A program made the position numbers and the translations under genes. A DNA stretch of 64,000 nt from Selaginella tamariscina (Eukaryota > Streptophyta > Lycopodiopsida > Selaginellales > Selaginellaceae), in assembly GCA_003024785.1 (NCBI GenBank), contig PUQB01000131.1, positions 124,001-188,000 of the forward strand, read 5' to 3'. Positions 58,185 to 64,000 of this stretch are shown here, piece by piece. Position 1 is the stretch's first letter. Every line of letters starts with the position of its first letter. The notes under the pieces were generated by a model that worked only from the letters and a program-made list of their open reading frames with translations, did no database searches and was not told where the DNA came from.

Positions 58185-61100
58185 CAATCTTTTTCTTGTT
58201 ACCTTCTGAGTGAGGCGAAGAAGGTTAAGCCGCTTGTGAGATGGTTCATGATCTTCTGTATCTTCTGTTGATGTTTCCATGGGTAATGGAGTATGTGAAT
58301 GTTCTGTACTCCTCGAGATAACTTCCGTCTAATATCTGATTGAAGTTGTCCTCAGACTCCGACATTGAACCAGATTCTCTTAGAGCTATCGCACTTCTCG
58401 GGAGGAACTTTCCAAATACTCCTATATGGGTTTGTTGGGGTAGTCAGTTGAGAACCTCTATCCACTTGTTCAGGTCCTCAACCATGGTCTTATCCTTTTC
58501 AACACAAACACACATGTATCCCGAAGGTAACACTCCTTCAAGACGGACCCCTAGTGCAGTAGTAAAAAACCCATGCATCACTGTGAGGACCCCTGATCAA
58601 GTTGACGATGCTCCGTGCGCCTGACTTGTAATGTTTGGATAACGTACATTGCCGAATACGTCCTCTAGCTATCGGTGTATCAGATGGAGGTTCAGGCCGT
58701 TGGAGTAAACAGATGCCTGGCCAGTCATTTGGAAGTTTGAAATTGTTTGGCGCATTCCTAACAACCAAGTGAACAACCGTATCAATGCACTTGGGATAGC
58801 ATCGTTCATATAAAATCCTGTCCAACGATGTCTATTCTTCTTGGGAAGGCAAAGGCAAAAGTATCGGTGACATGAGCAAAATCAAGAAATAAATACCTGA
58901 AAAGTAGGTATCAGTCAAGAGTGCAAGCATGAATTCAATAATAAATACCTTCTTTATACATGCTTGCACGGCTAAGTTTCTCCACCAAATCCTCTAGTGC
59001 CCTATCTGTCGAAGGATTTTTTGACACCCCCGATCCATCACGAACAATTGAAACGGTTTCCTACAAGCAGTGATGTTACCCCATAAAGTCTCCGAATCCA
59101 ACAACAAACATTATAGGGCTTGTCGTGATTCGTAGCATCCTCCTTTATAAGGTTCAACTCGGTTCTCGCTTGAAGGACTGCCATAAAGAAGGCGTCATCG
59201 CAATGTTCTCCTTTTTGGCGTTGGCGTGCAATAGATTCTTGCCAGATCTTCCGATTGGTTCACCCATTCGACAAGCATATCATCGTTTGTCACATGCAAA
59301 TATTTGCTGACCTTTCATATGTTGAAGCCGAGGTCCAACCCAGTTTGTGGCAGTGTATTCCCAACCACTCCTTGAAGTGCCTGACCGTCTTCAACTCCAT
59401 TGCCTTGACATAAAAAAAGAGGTGGGGCTGCTGTTGTTAATTTGTAGTTTGCCATCAATCACCAAATCAGCCAAGACTTCCATCTCCTCCATCGTTGTTC
59501 CATTTAAAGGCTTCAACCATGTGAGCTTGAAATCGTTGTCTACATCCTTTGTAGTACTTCTTTTAGTGTTCCTTTTGCAAAGGATTCCATAATCCCCAAC
59601 CATTTGGCAAAGATCTTATCCTCAGGGCAAGAAATCAACATCATTAAAAAGGATGTTTCCTTCCCCACCTGGGCAAAATCAACTGCTGCAATATCTTCAA
59701 CTCTTTAAGAAAAAAAAGAGACAGATTAATATACTGGCAAGATAAATCCACCAAGACAATTTATTTACCCGGTAGTCCGCACATTGTTCTTTCCCTACAG
59801 TAGCTCTTTGTGGTCACCCAAGAGTTTCCCACACGGATCGCATGTGTTTGAACTTCTCCCATATTTTGTTGTTGTAGTGGTTGGTATCGGTAGTGTCCCA
59901 TTCTGCCAATAACTTATGGTACTGCTCGATTGTGAGATTTGGCTTAGTTAAAAACACCAATCTTTTTGTCAGCTTCTCACGGGTATGCTTGGAAAGTTTT
60001 GTTGCCATCGTTCCTTTATTGTGTTCATCGAGAAGTCGTTGGGCTGCCGTTATTGTGTGCTGGCCATTAATAATGTAGTACTTGATTGATTTTTTATTCT
60101 CCGTTAAATCTTCGTGATTTGTTCTGGTGTTGTTACCCACATTTTCTTAGTGCCTTTCTTTCTTTCATAGTATGGGCACAAAACAACATTATGTGGAACG
60201 ATATAAGAATTGTCGTCCTTCATCTTTTCCATGAGCTCAGCTACACGTTCCTGGTTGAGTGGGTTGTAATTGAAGTTTGAGTTGACGCTACAATACTTAA
60301 CCCTAGACTGTAAATTCTATCATCCAACATCATTTCCTTGTGGCTTATTGCAGCATAGGATGCCACAGGTGTAGCTAACAAAACGACAGATGATTTTCTT
60401 TTTGCAATCCGAATCAACATGTGTGATCCCCGACTATTGTTCTAATGTTCTCAGCACACTCTTCCAGCTCCCGAAGATTCTTAAACAAATTGAACGTGAT
60501 CTGTAAAGAATTTGGCCGAGCCACCCTCAATCTCCCTAATGATGTCCCTATGTTCTTCTTCAATAAGAAGAGGGACGATTGCTCCACTTGTGGATGTTTG
60601 TATTGTGAAGCAATATCTGCTGAGAATACACTTACTTGATGATTATGGAGATCTTTGAAGTAGATTTAATTGGATCCCCCCATATATGAGCTTTTATTGA
60701 GTTGAAGAAGAACTCCACGATTAACATCATTAGTGAAAATGTGAACGTCATTATTTACAAGTTGACAAAACCACCCGAGATTAATGTCGTAACTAGCGAC
60801 CTCTGGATTTGAGAACGTGACATTGAATGGAACAAGGCATTGTGTCAAGCATTGTTGAATCTGGGTTTGCAACCTGCTTTCGGGTGCTTGACTAGTAAAT
60901 TTACTTTCCATTGTTTTGCTTGTTCACGCGTTGTGACAGAGGTTAGTTTGACAGCAACCATGGGTGCTCCAATGCGCTTCCTGTTTATTTTGAAATATGG
61001 CCAAGTTGATTCCAGAATCCCCCTGCCCATCTCATCTCCTCCTCTCATCTTCAATGTCACCTCAATTCCACATCTGAATACAAAAATGATTAGTTCTTCA

Positions 61101-61200
61101 AGCACATATTCGAGTATAACAGATTTTATATAATTCTTACCCAGAATTTGACGATGACTCCATAGTAATGACTGAATCTCCTTATTTGATCAAATCGTCC
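58185..61200 (-). pseudogene. ParB / methyltransferase-like gene, decayed copy in B'
   Basis: Counterpart of 10,270-13,373. The ParB-like YYIINGQHTITAAQRLLDE block near 60,060 is preserved, and near 60,160 this copy reads through in one frame (VLCPYYERKKG) where copy B is shifted. Near 60,780-60,840 it also holds about 60 bases missing from copy B (QCLVPFNVTFSNPEVASYD), so copy B has an internal deletion. The methyltransferase-like part (58,560-58,990) has lost several short pieces. Confidence 0.72.
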
Positions 61201-61526
61201 TTTTGTACAATAATACACTATGAATACAAATCATATAAAAATGCACACACTTGTATAAACCTGAATATACAAAATTAATACACTGATAAATTCATATACA
61301 CCCTTATTTGTCTTAGAGAGAAGTGGATGGGATTAACTGTTCAAAACTCACATTTGTGCTAGTGCAAAAGATTGATAACATTTAGTTTTATAACCATCAT
61401 AAATGTGAACTTTGGATAGTTTCACATAGTTTACTGGCTTTTATTCAAAATATTATGATAAGATGATAAAAGAAATAAAATGAAATAAGTAACTTATATA
61501 TACTAATAATATATTTCACATGGAAG

Positions 61527-62145
61527 GGGTGGTGGGTGAGATTAATCTCACCACCCTTCTAAATCCCTTGAATGGATGTGTGGATTAATCCCGCCACCCT
61601 TCTCGGTCTAATAGAGAACTGAACAGATTTATTTGGCACACCCCTTTATGTGATCCAGAAGGGTGGTGGGATTAATCTCACCCACCATGGAAAGGATGGT
61701 GGAATTAATCTCTCAGTCCCTTAAATTGGTGTGCGGTAACCCTTTTCGTCTCAGACAGCTTACCAATTCCTGAAATGGAGAAGGGTGGCAAGATTAAGTG
61801 ACGGGATTAATCCCGCCACCCCTTCCATGCCTAGTGAGCAGGATTAATCCCATCCATGACACTTTCATATGGATAATGGTGCTTGGCAGGATTAATCCTG
61901 CCCTACAATCATTGAGACATAAAGGGTGGCGAGATTAATTCCACAACCTCTTCCATGCCCAATGAAGGGAATTAATCCTCCCACCATTTTACGCCTTCTC
62001 GGAGGGACAACGGAATTAATCCTGCCATGCATGGAAGGGTCGGCGGGATTAATCCCGCCGCCCTCTCATAAATCTTGCGCACATACACATATATATGGGC
62101 GGGAGATTAATCCCGCCGCCCTTTGGTTAATCCCGCGCAACACAC
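61527..62145. repeat. Palindrome array III (decayed, about 13-14 units)
   Basis: B' counterpart of array I. Most units show C to T or G to A changes at former CG steps, for example GGTGAGATTAATCTCACC near 61,535, while the last units near 62,040 and 62,100 remain perfect. The ATTAAT core is kept almost everywhere. Confidence 0.88.
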
Positions 62146-62159
62146 AAATATTTATATGC

Positions 62160-62270
62160 ATATGTATATACAGGAATGTGCGAGAAATGAACAAACACAT
62201 ATATATGTATATGTATATACAGGAATGTGTGTGTGTGTGCCAAAGATAGATAAATAAAAAAATTATACAG

Positions 62271-62316
<46 letters not shown>

Positions 62317-62669
62317 TATATTATATTGTATATATGTATAGGAGTGTGTGTGTGTGCAAGAGATAGATAAATAAATAAAATTATACAAATAAACACACAC
62401 ACACACACACATATATATGTATGTATGTATATATTATGTATAAGAGTGTGCGTGTGTGTGCGAGAGATAGATAAATTAAAATTATACAAATACACACATA
62501 ATATATGTATGTATATATGTATATAGGTATATATAAATGTGTATATGTATATCATGTGTATGCGAAACAAATAAAATTATACAAATAAACACACACAACA
62601 CACACATATATATATAGTAGTGTGCATGTGTGTGCGAGAGATACATAAATAAATTAATTACACAGATAA

Positions 62670-62709
<40 letters not shown>

Positions 62710-62860
62710 TTAAATGTAATACAGATATATGTATATGTGTATGTATATACAGTGTGTGCGAGAAATAGATAATAAATTTATTATTAAGATACACACTATA
62801 AAATGTATATGTAAATACAGATAAATAAATATACACAGGAGTGTGCGTGTGAGAGAGATA
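62160..62860. repeat. AC/AT-rich tandem minisatellite in B'
   Basis: About six units of 110-130 bases, each with a GTGTGTGTGC run, then GAGAGATAGATAAATAAA, then AATTATACAAATA and an ACACAC/TATATA run. Counterpart of 14,640-15,092. The long frames here are low-complexity artefacts. Confidence 0.85.
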
Positions 62861-64000
62861 ATTTCACTTGTGTGAATGCACTTTAAACCCTACTGCACCA
62901 CCGCGCCATTTTGCACTGCCACACCTTCTGAGAGAGAGATCTATTCATCTATGGCACAGCGAGCACAAACCGCTCTATTCCACCACACTGCCACGAAACC
63001 CTAAGAATATACCTAAACCCTAAAGAAATAAAATTATATTACCCTAATCAAATATTCCCTTTAAGATATATCTAAACCCTAAAAGAAAAAAAATATATTG
63101 ACCCTAAACGAATATTCTTTCATTATATTATCATAATTTTAAATTTGTGGCGTGTGTGGGTGTGGATGTATCACATACACCCAAAAATATAAATTATGCA
63201 GGGGTTTAACATATGTGTGTCTATGAGAGTGTTAAATTTTCACGTGTAGCAATACATATATACACACATATAATATTATACACATAAACATATATACATA
63301 GTACATAATATTGTCACGTCAGTACATATTATGGAGTGTATGTATGAGAAAAGAAAGACAGACTACATATTATAGATCATGTATGGTGTGTATGTATGAG
63401 AAAAGAGAGACAATACATATTATGGATCATGCATGGTGTGTATGTTTGAGAAAAGAGAGATAGTAATGTTATGGATCATGCATGGTGTGTATGTATGAGA
63501 GAAGAGAGAGAGTGTTAACAAATTAATTTCGTACACATTGCATATATTAGTACACATATATACATCACACGTGTATACACAGACATATATACATATTACT
63601 TGTGTAAATTCAATGTGTTACATACACCAACTGAGTATATATGATCATACATGCATTAGCCATGATGTTTTCAATAAAGAGTAACATATTTTCCGTTTAG
63701 TTTAGGGTTTAAACCCAATGCAAGTATTTTATTATTAAATTTTATATGATACATATATATATTAGTATAAAATCTTCATACTAATATAAACTAAATGCAT
63801 GCACATTTTTCTAATATTTAATATAAATTTACTCTAAACACTAAACATATGTAAGTTTGTGTGTAACTATAAATATTTAGTTTTGGTTTTAAGTTGTGTG
63901 TAACTTATAAATATTAGTTTTGGTTTTAAAACTCTATATCGTAAATAAAAGTTAAATGCTTTATTTATATCGTGATCCACTCATCGGCTTGTGCATGTGT
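62861..64000. other. Central region of B' up to the window end
   Basis: Collinear with 15,100-16,210 of element B: AACCCTA / GAATATTC blocks (63,000-63,130), the GATCATGCATGGTGTGTATG minisatellite (63,325-63,515) and AC-rich sequence. From about 63,710 it no longer matches element B and is plain AT-rich sequence with a duplicated AGTTTTGGTTTTAA stretch near 63,880-63,930. Confidence 0.65.

Larger units (their letters stand above)
56480..64000 (+). mobile_element. Element B', second copy of the 13-kb transposon (cut by window end)
   Basis: Starts TGCACGTTGTAACTAAAATG exactly as element B does, but after different flanking sequence (TCGAT, inside a Ty3 relic). It is collinear with 8,540 to about 16,210 of element B: FCP1-like gene, ParB/methyltransferase gene, palindrome array, AC-rich minisatellite and GATCATGCATGG minisatellite. 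After about 63,710 the two diverge. More decayed by eye than B. The transposase part and right end are not in the window. Confidence 0.88.

Noticed and set aside
62066-62836. Frames of VCVCVC / IYIYIY / THTH type
   Set aside because: Pure (AC)n/(AT)n microsatellite translations.

Overview
The window looks like nuclear DNA of a land plant, and most probably a seed-free one such as a fern or lycophyte (inference). The grounds are AT-rich spacers full of (AC)n/(AT)n runs, GT-AG introns, plant-type TTTAGGG motifs, nested Ty3 chromoviruses, and a gene fragment resembling the plant Sec1-family gene MIP3. I see no bacterial operons, rRNA, tRNA or CRISPR.

The main discovery is a discrete DNA transposon, here called element B, at 8,540-21,870 (about 13.3 kb). 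It has imperfect terminal inverted repeats of about 25 bp beginning TGCA and a 5-bp target duplication, ATCTA, on both sides. It carries three genes. On the right, reading rightward, is a transposase with a three-acid (DDE-type) core of the sort databases list as DUF7869. On the left, reading leftward, are a ParB-like plus N4/N6-type DNA methyltransferase-like protein and an FCP1/NIF-type (HAD) phosphatase-like protein. The two divergent units flank a 2-kb centre rich in minisatellites. Just inside each unit, in what reads as its first intron, lies a long array of the palindrome GGCGGGATTAATCCCGCC (about 22 and 17 units). A second, more decayed copy (B') starts at 56,480 in the same orientation and runs off the window. 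Its flank is different, which fixes the left end of the element independently.

Segment A (1-6,736) returns in inverted orientation as A' (about 49,372-56,085). Each copy holds a Crinkler (CR)-type P-loop NTPase-nuclease gene, treated here as a fossil. Downstream on the same strand lie three exons of a host Sec1-family gene (MIP3/SCFD2-like) with their splice borders still visible. The outer end of each copy runs into an old Ty3 relic, and B' is inserted in that relic on the right.

Between B and A' (about 22-49 kb) is a graveyard of Ty3 chromoviruses: one on the minus strand (22,787-28,178), a solo LTR (28,560-29,177), an element nested inside an older member of its own family (32,538-38,634 inside about 30,190-40,618), and a third chromovirus on the minus strand (about 40,625-49,318) broken up by two 1.7-kb solo LTRs in opposite orientation and an unclassified 0.8-kb insert. 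All are broken.

How the parts may work together (inference): in element B the transposase would act on the ends. The ParB/methyltransferase protein and the palindrome arrays are natural candidates for a protein-site pair, either partition-like or methylation-based, that controls the divergent promoters or marks element copies. The reading frames show several frame changes, so the visible copies may be dead or the assembly may carry indel errors.
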